A stretch of 64,000 nt of DNA from Lawsonibacter faecis (GTDB lineage: Bacteria; Bacillota; Clostridia; Oscillospirales; Oscillospiraceae), in NCBI RefSeq assembly GCF_014287675.1, contig NZ_JACOPQ010000001.1:432774-496773 (forward strand), written 5' to 3'. The notes under the pieces are model-generated. The model was given only the letters and a program-made list of their open reading frames with translations, ran no database searches and was not told the DNA's origin. Shown in pieces: positions 45,483 to 54,843 of the stretch. The first letter of the stretch is position 1. Every line of letters starts with the position of its first letter. Both the position numbers and the translations under genes were made by a program.

Positions 45483-45493
45483 TTGTTTGCCGT

Positions 45494-45525
45494 AAAAAAA
45501 GAGACAGGCCCAGCAGCCCGCCTCT
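45494..45525 (-). terminator. Terminator after the TetR gene
   Basis: A 10-bp stem (45500-45509 with 45516-45525, two G-U pairs on the minus strand) is followed by seven Ts on that strand. It isolates the TetR gene from the araC promoter. Confidence 0.78.
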
Positions 45526-45541
45526 TCCTTTTATGTTTTTC

Positions 45542-46150
45542 CTATTCTTCCACCACCCCATAGAGCAAAACCGTTATCCAATGCTTACACAGTTCCTCCC
45601 GGGCCGCAGCCCCCTCTATTGTGGCGCTGAGCATCTGTTCGGTGCTGTTTGCGTAAATCACATAGAGCATATAGAGCGCTGCAAGATCGGCCGGGGTTAT
45701 GTGGCGGCGCAGCCTGCTGCCTTTAAGTACGTCCTGGAGGACTGCAAGATTATACCGGTCAAAGGGCTCGCGTATTTGCTTCACCTTTTCACGCAGGTGC
45801 TGCGGCGTATACATGGTTACTTGATAAAAGATACCCTGGTAGTTCGGATGCTCCTCCAGAAACTGCAGCCGGACGTCAAAGTAGACCGTCAGCTTCTCCT
45901 CCGCAGTCCCGTTCAGCGGGGGCATATGCTCCGCAAGGTAGCCGGTCATAGCCTGAAAGCACTCACGCACACAGGCCAAATAAAGTTCGTCTTTGTCTGT
46001 GTAGTAGTGGTAAATAATTCCCTTTGAGATACCATCTTCCCCGCAGATGGTATTGACAGAGGCCTCCGCAAAGCTTTTTGCCCCAAATTCACGCAGGGCG
46101 GCCCCCAATATTTTTTCCTTCTTTAAACGGTTTCGCTCTTCCTGTTTCAT
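45542..46150 (-). CDS. TetR-family transcriptional regulator
   Basis: 202 residues. The N-terminal helix-turn-helix reads ILGAALREFGAKSFAEASVN, then GISKGIIYHYYTDKDELY (about 14-58), typical of TetR. The C-terminal part is all-helical and ligand-binding in the family. Start at 46150 (ATG after GGAGAGACGA) is preferred over an in-frame GTG four codons earlier. It is flanked by a terminator and stands alone, so its targets are unclear; the neighbouring nucleotidase or mucinase genes are candidates by position only. Confidence 0.9.
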   Translation of the reverse strand: MKQEERNRLKKEKILGAALREFGAKSFAEASVNTICGEDGISKGIIYHYYTDKDELYLACVRECFQAMTGYLAEHMPPLNGTAEEKLTVYFDVRLQFLEEHPNYQGIFYQVTMYTPQHLREKVKQIREPFDRYNLAVLQDVLKGSRLRRHITPADLAALYMLYVIYANSTEQMLSATIEGAAAREELCKHWITVLLYGVVEE

Positions 46151-46437
46151 TCGTCTCTCCACTTTTTGTAATATTGGCGCCGAACGCCACCGATTCTATC
46201 GTCCATTTTACCACCTAAACCTCTCTGCACCAATAGCCTTTTTTACATGTTACCTCGGTTTGATATGCACCACATCTACAGTACATTGCATTACACCTCA
46301 GTCTGCATTGATTATGTAATATAACTGTATGCCAATTCCTTGTCGATGACACTCGAAACCGGCCGAATCACCATCGATATTTATCAGTTATCTGGATAAA
46401 AGCACCCTTTTGCTTAATTGAAGATATATATGTATTC

Positions 46438-46484
46438 AAACAAGGCCTGGGCCCGCCATATTATGGCGGGCCCAGGCCTTGTTT
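46438..46484 (-). terminator. Strong terminator after the SLH nucleotidase gene
   Basis: A perfect 22-bp stem (46438-46459 with 46463-46484) with a 3-base loop. It ends 11 bases from the stop codon. The symmetric sequence could act on both strands. Confidence 0.85.
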
Positions 46485-46495
46485 ATATTTGTTCT

Positions 46496-48787
46496 TTATG
46501 CCGCCTTCTCGGCCGGGAGCAGCTTGCCGAAGTTCAGCAGCACCTGGGCCAGCTCAGCGCGGACCAGGGAATTTGTGGGGTTCAGGCGTCCGGCCTGATC
46601 ACCGGTCATGATGCCGGCATAGTAGCAGAAGCTCATGCCCTCAAGATACTGAGCGGGAATAGCCTCATAGTCAGAGGCCTCCTTCATGGCCATACCGGCA
46701 GCGTCGGGGTCTTCAATACCCTTAAACGCAGCATAGTCGGCAATAATCTGGGCCAGCTCAGCGCGGGTAATCACAGCGTCAGAACCAAATGTCGTGCCAT
46801 CGAACAGCTTCTCAGAGGCCGCCCAGTTGATGGCGTCTGCATACCACTTGCCATCCACATCGGTGACGGACTTCGAGGCGATTTCGGGCTTATCCTCCAG
46901 GTTATAGAGAATTTGGTACACAGTGGCGCGGGTCACATCGCCGGTGGGGGTGAAATAGCCATGACCGGTGCCGGACATCATGCCCTGATCCAGCACATAG
47001 CTGACGGCATCAAAATACCAGATGTTATTTTTAATATCCAGAGGCAAATTGTTAATGGTGATGCGGCCGGCAGTCTCGCCGTACTTTTCGGCGCTGATCT
47101 TGCCGTCCAGAACCTCGGTGGTGTAGTTAATCAGGGCGTTCTCCAGTGCAACGCCTACGTCCTTCCAGCCGCCGACAGCCTTAAACACGCCAAATGTATC
47201 GCCGCCCTTAGCGGTGAAGTCATTGGTTGCGATGGTGTAGACCTTCTCCGCGTCCCATGCTTCTCCGCCCACGGTTGCAATGGTCACGCGGCTGCCCGGA
47301 TTCTTAGGCGCATAGTAGGTGGAACCCGGATACTGCTCACCATTCACATAGGGAACCGCAGTATTTATGGTAAACTCAATACCGGAGACCTGGGGGAACG
47401 CGCCAATTGCGTCAGGAGTAGAACAGGTAGCAGCCTCAAGCGCCTCCAGAAGCTGGGCGCCGGTTACGTCAATGGTAGCGACGGTATTTCCAAAGGGGAA
47501 AACAGCCAGCAGGTCCAGCTTGGAGATATTGCCCTTGGCCAAGGTCTCGCGGATGCCGCCGCCATTGGTGATGGCCGCGTCCACATTTCCCTCACCCAAG
47601 GTCTTTGCAGCCTGCCAGAGAATAGCATCGGCTGCGAAGTCGCCCAAATTCGTCTCGGCAGTACGATTTCCCTTACCGTCGGGGAAAACAACTTCGGTCT
47701 TGGTGTTCGTCGCAGTAACAGTACCACCGGAGCGGGAACCGTTCAGGTCAGCCTCGGTCTCGGCAATTTTTTCACCGTACGCAGCCACCACAGCATCATC
47801 GCGTCCGTTGACCAGCTTTGCGACGGCAGAGTCGGTCTTGGTATAGGAGGCGGCTGTGATAAGGCTGTCATTCAGGCTCTTGTCGGCCTTATCATAGATA
47901 ACCAGGCCCACATTGGCAAGCGCTGTTCCGGTGGATACTATTTTAGTGCCGTTGACGACATTGGTGTCGCCAAGGCCAGCCTTAGAAATAGCCGCAGTAA
48001 CCTCAGCGGTGGTGGAGTGGCTGTGACCGTCAATAAACAAATCAATTCCATTGACATTCTTGGCAACATCAATGGACTGATTGCCCACGCTCTCATCGGC
48101 AATACCCAGATGGCCCAGGCATACGATGACATCAGCGCCAGCGGCCTTAAGCTCATCTACCTGAGCCTGGGCAACGGCATACAGCTCTTCTTTCTCGGGG
48201 AAAACAATGCCGGGCATCTTGGAGGCATCGGCCTTGGTCCGGGTCTCGGGGGTAGCAAGACCAAACACACCAATCTTCACGCCGTCCAGATTAAAAATTT
48301 TGTTGGCGTCAAAGACAGTCTTGTTATCGCTCTCAGTGGTCATATCAGCACAGAGAATCGGGAATTTGGCCAGTTTGGCCAGTTCTTTCAGGTTCTCAAT
48401 ACCGAAATCCAGCTCATGGTTACCCACAGTCATAGCGTCATAGCCAGCGGCATTCATGAACTCAATCGCGCTCTTGCCCTGATCGGCGCTCACCAGGGGC
48501 TTACCCATGATGGAATCGCCTGCGGAGAGCAGAAGCACCTTGGCGCCGGCAGCTTCAAAGTCCTTCTTCAGCTGCGCTACGCCGGCCATACCGATGGATG
48601 AGCCCTCCACGGACTTGTCGGCGCCGTGGGTATCATTGGTGTGAAGAATAACGATTTTACCCTTCACATCGGGGATCTCATAGGGCTTGACGGCCTCCTC
48701 ATCCGCAGCCATGGCGGGCACGAACAGCGCACAGATCATTGCAAGGGACAGGAGGAGAGACAGGAGTTTGCTTGCATTTTTCTTCAT
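46496..48787 (-). CDS. Secreted SLH-anchored 5'-nucleotidase/2',3'-cyclic phosphodiesterase family enzyme
   Basis: 763 residues. Signal peptide 1-28 (ends AMA-AD). The metallophosphatase domain (about 43-300) shows HTNDTHG (Asp52, His54), SAGDSIMG, GNHELDFG and GHSHS metal-site motifs. The 5'-nucleotidase C-terminal domain (about 330-560) has NGGGIRETLAKG and the substrate-clamp region. Three SLH modules fill 575-763 (ITRAELAQIIADYA, LVRAELAQVLLNFG). It would strip phosphate from extracellular nucleotides at the cell surface. ATG at 48787 after GGAAGG is preferred over an in-frame GTG four codons upstream. Base specificity unknown. Confidence 0.92.
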   Translation of the reverse strand: MKKNASKLLSLLLSLAMICALFVPAMAADEEAVKPYEIPDVKGKIVILHTNDTHGADKSVEGSSIGMAGVAQLKKDFEAAGAKVLLLSAGDSIMGKPLVSADQGKSAIEFMNAAGYDAMTVGNHELDFGIENLKELAKLAKFPILCADMTTESDNKTVFDANKIFNLDGVKIGVFGLATPETRTKADASKMPGIVFPEKEELYAVAQAQVDELKAAGADVIVCLGHLGIADESVGNQSIDVAKNVNGIDLFIDGHSHSTTAEVTAAISKAGLGDTNVVNGTKIVSTGTALANVGLVIYDKADKSLNDSLITAASYTKTDSAVAKLVNGRDDAVVAAYGEKIAETEADLNGSRSGGTVTATNTKTEVVFPDGKGNRTAETNLGDFAADAILWQAAKTLGEGNVDAAITNGGGIRETLAKGNISKLDLLAVFPFGNTVATIDVTGAQLLEALEAATCSTPDAIGAFPQVSGIEFTINTAVPYVNGEQYPGSTYYAPKNPGSRVTIATVGGEAWDAEKVYTIATNDFTAKGGDTFGVFKAVGGWKDVGVALENALINYTTEVLDGKISAEKYGETAGRITINNLPLDIKNNIWYFDAVSYVLDQGMMSGTGHGYFTPTGDVTRATVYQILYNLEDKPEIASKSVTDVDGKWYADAINWAASEKLFDGTTFGSDAVITRAELAQIIADYAAFKGIEDPDAAGMAMKEASDYEAIPAQYLEGMSFCYYAGIMTGDQAGRLNPTNSLVRAELAQVLLNFGKLLPAEKAA

Positions 48788-48932
48788 AAGACCTTCCACC
48801 TTTCATTCCGTTTTCAGGAATACGGCCCTTGGAAACTCAAAACTGCCGCTCTCACCACAGCGCTTCACCGCAATCGTGGTATGGGCGACGGTCATGTGCT
48901 CCCCCAGGCTGCGCTCCCTTATGGACAAGTTA

Positions 48933-48961
48933 ATAGTAACAAAGTGGTGACAGAAATACAA
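48933..48961 (-). promoter_or_regulatory. Promoter of the SLH nucleotidase gene
   Basis: TTGTAT and TACTAT on the minus strand are separated by 17 bases, leaving a 5' leader of roughly 140 bases. No riboswitch fold was recognised in the leader. Confidence 0.45.
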
Positions 48962-49099
48962 TAGTGCGCGGCAGATAATTTTTGCAGAATGTCCATCAAC
49001 TGCCCCGGGAGTGATAGGTCATACAGGACATTTGTCCACTCCTCCAGCCCCTATGACAATAAATTCAGCTGCCCTCAGGCAGCTCCGGCGCGGTGCGAA

Positions 49100-49132
49100 A
49101 GGGCCGGAGATATGAAGCATATCTCCGGCCCT
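49100..49132 (-). terminator. prfB terminator
   Basis: A perfect 15-bp stem (49100-49114 with 49118-49132), 3-base loop, starting 6 bases after the prfB stop. Confidence 0.78.
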
Positions 49133-49138
49133 GCGTTA

Positions 49139-50263
49139 TTATGATTTGGTCACCCAGGTGCCCGTGGCCTCGCACTTGAGGTAGGCGTTGATGAAGCCGT
49201 CCAGATCGCCGTCCATGACGCCGCTTACGTTACTGGTCTCGAACCCGGAGCGGTTATCCTTCACGAGCTGATAGGGCATGAAGACGTAGGAGCGGATTTG
49301 GCTGCCCCACTCAATTTTGAGCTGGACGCCCTTGATGTCGGAGATCTTCTCCGCGTGGGCCTGGAGCTTCAGCTCTACCAGCTTGGAGCGGAGCATCCGC
49401 ATACAGGTATCCTTGTTCTGGAACTGGCTGCGCTCTGTCTGGCAGGCCACCACCACGCCGGTGGGCTTGTGGATCAGGCGCACGGCGGAGGAGGTCTTGT
49501 TGATGTGCTGTCCGCCGGCGCCCGAGGCGCGGTAGACCTGCATCTCAATGTCGGCGGGATTGATGTCCACCTCCACATCGTCGGGGATCTCGGGCATGAC
49601 CTCAATGGCGGCAAAGGAGGTCTGGCGGCGGGCGTTGGCGTCGAAGGGGGAGACCCGGACCAGCCGGTGGACGCCGTGCTCGCTGCGGAGGTGCCCGTAG
49701 GCGTTGTCCCCCTGGATCATGACGGTGGCGGACTTGATGCCCGCCTCGTCACCGTCCTGGTAGTCCACCACCTGATAGGTGAAGTCGTGGCGCTCGGCCC
49801 AGCGGGTGTACATCCGGAAGAGCATCTCGGCCCAGTCCTGGGCCTCGGTGCCGCCCGCACCGGCGTGGATGGTGAGGATGACGTTGGACGCGTCGTATTC
49901 GCCGGTGAAAAGGGTGGAGAGGCGGGCCTCCTCCATATCCGCGGTCAGCTTTTCAAAGCCCTCCTCCAGCTCGGGGACGAGGGACTCGTCCTCCTCCTCG
50001 TTGCCCATCTCGCACAGCGTCATGAGATCGTCCCACTCTTGCAGGCGTCTGCGCTGGCCGTCCACCTTGCCGTGGAGCTGCTTGATGCGCTGCTGAATCT
50101 TCTGAGCCTTCTCCAGGTTGTCCCAAAAGCCGTCGGAGGCGCTCTCCGACTCAAGCATATCCAGCTCCCGCTCGGCGGCGGTCAGGCCCAGGGCGCTGCC
50201 CAGGTCCTCAAGATCGGGCTTGATATTGTTGAGTTTTACCTTATATTCGTCGAACTGAAGCAT
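49139..50263 (-). CDS. prfB: Peptide chain release factor 2 (RF2)
   Basis: 374 residues. The stop-codon recognition tripeptide SPF (205-207) marks RF2, and GGQ (250-252, in GAGGQHINKTSSAVRL) triggers peptide release. The frame is continuous from MLQFDEYKVK through residue 30 and beyond, so the programmed +1 frameshift found near codon 25 in many prfB genes is absent. Acts on ribosomes stopped at UGA or UAA. A TTGAAA/TATACT promoter precedes it and a terminator follows, so it is monocistronic. Confidence 0.97.
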   Translation of the reverse strand: MLQFDEYKVKLNNIKPDLEDLGSALGLTAAERELDMLESESASDGFWDNLEKAQKIQQRIKQLHGKVDGQRRRLQEWDDLMTLCEMGNEEEDESLVPELEEGFEKLTADMEEARLSTLFTGEYDASNVILTIHAGAGGTEAQDWAEMLFRMYTRWAERHDFTYQVVDYQDGDEAGIKSATVMIQGDNAYGHLRSEHGVHRLVRVSPFDANARRQTSFAAIEVMPEIPDDVEVDINPADIEMQVYRASGAGGQHINKTSSAVRLIHKPTGVVVACQTERSQFQNKDTCMRMLRSKLVELKLQAHAEKISDIKGVQLKIEWGSQIRSYVFMPYQLVKDNRSGFETSNVSGVMDGDLDGFINAYLKCEATGTWVTKS

Positions 50264-50369
50264 GAGCGGTCCTCACAGTACAATTTAATTTCAAAAGGCC
50301 GCCGTGGAACCGGCGCGCCCCGCGCAGGCGTCCGAAGACAGCCTCTTGGTCCGTATTCTCTGACAAATT

Positions 50370-50399
50370 AGTATATCATACCATAATATTGGTTTTCAA
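50370..50399 (-). promoter_or_regulatory. prfB promoter
   Basis: TTGAAA and TATACT on the minus strand with an 18-base spacer, about 107 bases before the start codon. Confidence 0.55.
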
Positions 50400-50432
50400 G
50401 AGGTTTCTTACTCCCCTTCCGCCAAATTTGCG

Positions 50433-52916
50433 TCATTCCATCAGACCGAGCCGCTTAGCCTTCTCCAGCGCCAGGACCTTGTTGTTGACCTCCAGCTTCT
50501 GATAGAGGTTTTTGACGTGGAAGCGGACGGTGGGTACGGATACGTAGAGCGCCTCGGAAATCTGACCGTGGGTGGCCCCTCCGGCCAGGAGACGCAGAAT
50601 TTCGCGTTCCCGGTCCGTGAGGACCACCGGCGGCCGCTCCCCCGCCTCCAGCGCCGATGCATAACGGCGGCAGCACGCCAGGAGGCGCTCCATATAGGCC
50701 GCGGGCCACCGCCCCTCCTTCCCCGCCGCCTCCAGCAGGGGGAGGAGATAACGGGCGGTCTCGGCAAAGGGCATGACGACGCCGTCGGCCGCGCCGATGT
50801 CCAGTGCCGGGCGGAGGTGGCGCAGGCCCTCCTCCCGGCCGTAGAGCCGCTCCCGGGCCACCGCCCGGCAGATGTGGTTATGAATATACCCAAGCTGATT
50901 GGAGTAGATGTCAAATCGCCGCTGAAAGGACTCACACAGCACGTCCAGCCGGACGAAATCCTCCGCCAGCAGGGCCGCGCGGGCGCAGACGATATAGTTG
51001 AAGGCCATACCCTGAAACATAAAGTTGCCCGGCCCCATGTCGTTCTCCCGGAGCCAGCGGGGGATCTCCTCCAGCCGCCCCAGGCAGGTACTCAGGTAGG
51101 CGGAGCAGACGACCATGGCGGTATTCAGAATGGCGCTGTTCCGGCGGTCCACCGCCTGTCCCAGCTCAACCAGCAGCCGGCGTGCCTCCCCCGCCCGCCC
51201 CTCCATCAGGGCCAGCCGCGCCAGGGTGAAGGCGGCGCACAGCTCAATCGCCACCTGGTCCCGGGTCCGGGCGCAGTAAACCGCCCGCCGGGCGCCCAGG
51301 GCAACCTGATCAAAATCACCGGTCTCCAGGGCGTACTCCGCCAGGGCCAAATCCTGACTCCCACTGCCGCAGCCGTTGGCCGCAAGTGCCAGAAAATTAA
51401 ATTTTTGGGAGATAAGCTCCGCCGTCTCCCGCAGCCTGCCCGCCTCCTTATAATAGCAGTACAGCAGCTCCGGGGAGCCGAAGGTGAACTCCGTCCGGTT
51501 GGACACCACCACGGAGTACCGCCCGGCAAAGTACTCCACCGCCCGGGCCGCGTGGTACACCACGGCGGGCGCGTCGTTGAATGCCTCAAATATCCAGGTG
51601 TTGTGGATTTCCCCCAAAATCCGGGTCCGCTGGTCCTCGGGCAGGTCCGCGTCCAGAAAGCGGCGCTCCATATCCCTGAGCCTCTGCTGAAGGCGGGGGC
51701 GGCTGATCTCACCCCAGAGGGCCTCCACCCGCAGGTAGCGCAGGTAGGCCAGCGGGTAGTTCAGCGCCGTCTCTGCAGGCAGGCCGGAAAAGATCATACG
51801 GATCTGGGGGGACTGGGCAATGTGGATATCCTGGGCCTCCTCCCGGTTTAGATCCCGGAGGACGGCGTCCACGTCCCCGGCGCGGTAGAGGTAGCTGTAG
51901 GCCGCGGTCCGCTCGCCGCGAGAGAGGTGCCACTCCCCCGCCCGGCGGTAGATGGGCGCGACCTCCAGCGCCTCCCTCCAGGCCTTACCCTGGAGGAAAT
52001 CCCGGAAGAGGTCGGTCATCTGGTAGGCGTCCTGCCCCCGGTCGTAGGTAAGGAAGGCGTTGCTGCGCAGCAGGGCGCGCAGCCGGTCGGGGGCGTCCCG
52101 GTCCTCCAGGACATAGGCCAGCTCCTCCGGCGTGAAGGAGTCCAGGCAGGCCAGACGCTGGAGGAATTTGCGGGTGGGTGCGTCGTACCCGGCGTAGAGG
52201 TTCTGGTCCATGAGCTGGTCCACCGTGTCGCTCCACCGACTGGGGGGAAAGCCCTGGGCGATGCCCCGCAGGACGAGGTAAATCCCCGTAATCCACCCCC
52301 CGGTGGCGGTACAGACAGCCTCCAGGGTCTGGTCGTCCACGTTCTGGTCCATCAGGCCGAAGTACTCCCGCACCTCCTGGGGGCGGAAGCGCAGGATCTC
52401 CTGGTCCACCACACAGCAAAGGCCCCGCTGTTCCAGATCGGAGACGGGGAGATGGGGCGTGTCCCGGGCGATGAGTACGATGTGCAGGTTGGGAATTCCC
52501 TCCCCCGCCAGCAGGGCCAGCAGCGCCGCCGCCCTGGGACCGTCCACCAGGTGGTAGTCGTCCAGCACCACCACCGTGGGGTCGGGCAGCTCCGCGCCGC
52601 TGATAAGCTCCACCATGCGCGCCGTCTGTGCCGGGTCCTGGGGGAAGCCCAGCCCCCCGAGCTGCCGGCCGAGGGCGGGGCTGCGGCGGGAGACCTGGGC
52701 CGCCAGCCGCTCCCAGCAGTACTCCAGGGACCCGCCGGAGCCCACCAGGGAGAGGAAAACGGGCCTGAGCTTCCTCAGCCGCAGATACTCCCGAACGGCG
52801 GTGGTCTTGCCAAACCCCATGGAGGCCCGGACCACCGTCAGCGGATAGGCGCAGATCTGCCCCAGGCTGCGGTTCACCCGGGGACGCGCAAGAACGCGGG
52901 TGCGGTCATATTTCAT
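50433..52916 (-). CDS. MalT-like ATP-dependent LuxR-family regulator
   Basis: 827 residues. A P-loop near the N-terminus (ASMGFGKTTA, Lys37-Thr38) opens a STAND-type NTPase domain with VVVLDDYH as the Walker B region. A long helical-repeat middle follows. The C-terminus (about 760-827) is a LuxR helix-turn-helix (LTDREREILRLLAGGATHGQ, then VSVPTVRFHVKNLYQKLEV). Start at 52916 is set by AGGAGGAAGGAGCGG; the longer frame upstream is rejected. It is divergent from two amidohydrolase genes across a palindrome, so it probably activates them. The inducer is unknown. Confidence 0.92.
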   Translation of the reverse strand: MKYDRTRVLARPRVNRSLGQICAYPLTVVRASMGFGKTTAVREYLRLRKLRPVFLSLVGSGGSLEYCWERLAAQVSRRSPALGRQLGGLGFPQDPAQTARMVELISGAELPDPTVVVLDDYHLVDGPRAAALLALLAGEGIPNLHIVLIARDTPHLPVSDLEQRGLCCVVDQEILRFRPQEVREYFGLMDQNVDDQTLEAVCTATGGWITGIYLVLRGIAQGFPPSRWSDTVDQLMDQNLYAGYDAPTRKFLQRLACLDSFTPEELAYVLEDRDAPDRLRALLRSNAFLTYDRGQDAYQMTDLFRDFLQGKAWREALEVAPIYRRAGEWHLSRGERTAAYSYLYRAGDVDAVLRDLNREEAQDIHIAQSPQIRMIFSGLPAETALNYPLAYLRYLRVEALWGEISRPRLQQRLRDMERRFLDADLPEDQRTRILGEIHNTWIFEAFNDAPAVVYHAARAVEYFAGRYSVVVSNRTEFTFGSPELLYCYYKEAGRLRETAELISQKFNFLALAANGCGSGSQDLALAEYALETGDFDQVALGARRAVYCARTRDQVAIELCAAFTLARLALMEGRAGEARRLLVELGQAVDRRNSAILNTAMVVCSAYLSTCLGRLEEIPRWLRENDMGPGNFMFQGMAFNYIVCARAALLAEDFVRLDVLCESFQRRFDIYSNQLGYIHNHICRAVARERLYGREEGLRHLRPALDIGAADGVVMPFAETARYLLPLLEAAGKEGRWPAAYMERLLACCRRYASALEAGERPPVVLTDREREILRLLAGGATHGQISEALYVSVPTVRFHVKNLYQKLEVNNKVLALEKAKRLGLME

Positions 52917-52999
52917 GCTCCGCTCCTTCCTCCTGTCGGTCATGCACAAATAAAAAGCAAATGTGCGCGGTGCTTTTGTGCGTTTTCTATCGTGCATAC

Positions 53000-53015
53000 C
53001 TATCACATGTGATAG
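53000..53015. promoter_or_regulatory. Perfect 16-bp palindrome between LuxR regulator and amidohydrolase genes
   Basis: CTATCACATGTGATAG is fully symmetric. It lies in the divergent intergenic region, 84 bases from the regulator's start and 104 from the amidohydrolase's. A likely operator, perhaps for the regulator itself. Confidence 0.5.
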
Positions 53016-53119
53016 CTGGAATGCGTCCGGCGTAGGGGTATGCTCTTCTCAGAAAGGCCCTTCCCCACTATCCAAGCAGGAACGCAAGCCGATGTATTGT
53101 AGAAAATGGAGGTTACCCG

Positions 53120-54793
53120 ATGAAAAACGTCAAATCCTGGACCCCCTACGCCGACCTGGTGGTCAAAAACGGTAAAATCTACACTGTGGCCCTTACCATT
53201 GACGAGATCAAGGCCGGAAAATATGACTTTCCCATCCTGGAGGGCGGCAGTGTCGCCGTCAAGGACAGGAAAATCATTGCCGTCTGCCCCAGAGGGGAGG
53301 ACGGCGCCTACATCGGACCGGACACGAAAGTGGTGGATGTGGGCGGCCGCACCGTAATCCCCGGTATTGTGGACAGCCATACCCACGCCATGTGGACGGG
53401 CACCAATCTGATGAGCGTGGACCTCTCAGGCTGCAAATGCAAGCAGGACATGCTGGACGCCCTGGCCGCCAAGGCGAAAACTGTAAAGCCCGGCGAGTGG
53501 GTGCAGGGCCTCAAGTGGAACCAGCTCAGCTGGACCGACAAGGAGATGCCCACCCGCCGCGAGCTGGACCGGGTCTGCCCCGACAACCCCTGCTACTGCG
53601 TGCGCCTGTGCTACCATATCGCCGTGTGCAACACCAGGGCGCTGGAACTGGCGGGCATCTGCGAAGACACCCCCAACCCCAACGGCGGCGTGTACGACCG
53701 GGACGCCTCTGGCGCCCTCACCGGCATTCTCCACGAGACCGGGGCCATGACCCCCGTGGCGAGCCGCATCCCCGAGTTCACCACCGAGCAGTACGTCCGG
53801 GTGATTGAGCTCATGGGCCGGGAGTTTAACAAAAACGGCATCACCAGCATTATTGACGCCAACCTGGCCCCGGAGCAGATGCGCTCCTACAACGAGGCCA
53901 AGAAGCAGGGCAAGCTCCACTACCGCGCCAACCTGATGTACTTCCTGGATGACGCCCGCGGCACCATCCCCGAGCACCTGAAGCGGCTGGAGGAGCTGGT
54001 GGTCACCGGCGGCTTCGGCGACGAGATGCTCAAGCTCAACGCCATTAAAATTCTTCTGGACGGCATCCCTGCCGTGGGCACCGCCTACTTCCGGGAGCCC
54101 TACAAACACATGCCCGAGACCCGGGGCTTCACCACCATCACCCCCGAGGAGCTGAAGCTGGTGGCCCGCAAGGCCCAGGAGTACGACTGGCAGCTCGCCT
54201 GCCACACTGTGGGCAACGCAGCGGCCGACGTGGCTCTGGACGCGTTTGAGGCGGCCTCCCAAATCAGCGACGTGCGGCCCAACCGCCACTATCTCATCCA
54301 CCACCCCTGGCCCTGCGCCGACCAGCTGCCCCGGATGCGGGAACTGAACGTGGGCGTACCCGTTCAGACCACCATCTTCCACTTCATGGGCGAGTGCGCC
54401 ATCCTCCGGGAGGACCAGGCCCGGGACGGCTATTCCTGCAAGACCTACTTCGACAACGGCATCACCGTGGGCGGCAGCTCCGACAGTCCCATCGGCAGCT
54501 ACGACCCCTTCCTCTCCATGTATGTGGCCTGCACCCGTGAGGACTCAGACGGCGTGGTCTGGGGTCCGGAGCACGCCATCACCCCCACCCAGGCCCTCAT
54601 CATGTACACCAAGAACTCCGCCTTCTTCTCCCATGACGACGATGTGCTCGGCTCCATCGAGGTGGGCAACTGGGGGGATCTGGCGGTGCTGGACCGGGAT
54701 TTCATCGCGGGCGATATCCACGACATTAAAAACACCCGTGTGGACATGACCTTCCTGGGCGGCGAACTGGTCTACGAGCGAGCGGACGCCTGA
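53120..54793 (+). CDS. Amidohydrolase family 3 (YtcJ-like) enzyme
   Basis: 557 residues. HTH at 87-89 (PGIVDSHTHAMW) is the amidohydrolase metal motif, and the length and layout (GEWVQGLKWNQLSW, HETGAMTPVASR, GGSSDSPIGSYDP) fit the YtcJ/amidohydrolase-3 group. No signal peptide is present, so it is cytoplasmic. GGAGG lies 7 bases before the ATG. A TIM-barrel amidohydrolase gene follows after 50 bases, probably in the same operon. Members hydrolyse N-acyl or ring amide bonds; the substrate is unknown. Confidence 0.85.
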   Translation: MKNVKSWTPYADLVVKNGKIYTVALTIDEIKAGKYDFPILEGGSVAVKDRKIIAVCPRGEDGAYIGPDTKVVDVGGRTVIPGIVDSHTHAMWTGTNLMSVDLSGCKCKQDMLDALAAKAKTVKPGEWVQGLKWNQLSWTDKEMPTRRELDRVCPDNPCYCVRLCYHIAVCNTRALELAGICEDTPNPNGGVYDRDASGALTGILHETGAMTPVASRIPEFTTEQYVRVIELMGREFNKNGITSIIDANLAPEQMRSYNEAKKQGKLHYRANLMYFLDDARGTIPEHLKRLEELVVTGGFGDEMLKLNAIKILLDGIPAVGTAYFREPYKHMPETRGFTTITPEELKLVARKAQEYDWQLACHTVGNAAADVALDAFEAASQISDVRPNRHYLIHHPWPCADQLPRMRELNVGVPVQTTIFHFMGECAILREDQARDGYSCKTYFDNGITVGGSSDSPIGSYDPFLSMYVACTREDSDGVVWGPEHAITPTQALIMYTKNSAFFSHDDDVLGSIEVGNWGDLAVLDRDFIAGDIHDIKNTRVDMTFLGGELVYERADA

Positions 54794-54843
54794 CTTTCTT
54801 TTGGCCCCATTGTATCACATTTTATATATAAGGAGCGGTAGTC

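Noticed and set aside
46418..48601. 727-codon plus-strand frame opposite the nucleotidase
   Set aside because: Shadow frame; the minus strand carries clear metallophosphatase and SLH motifs.
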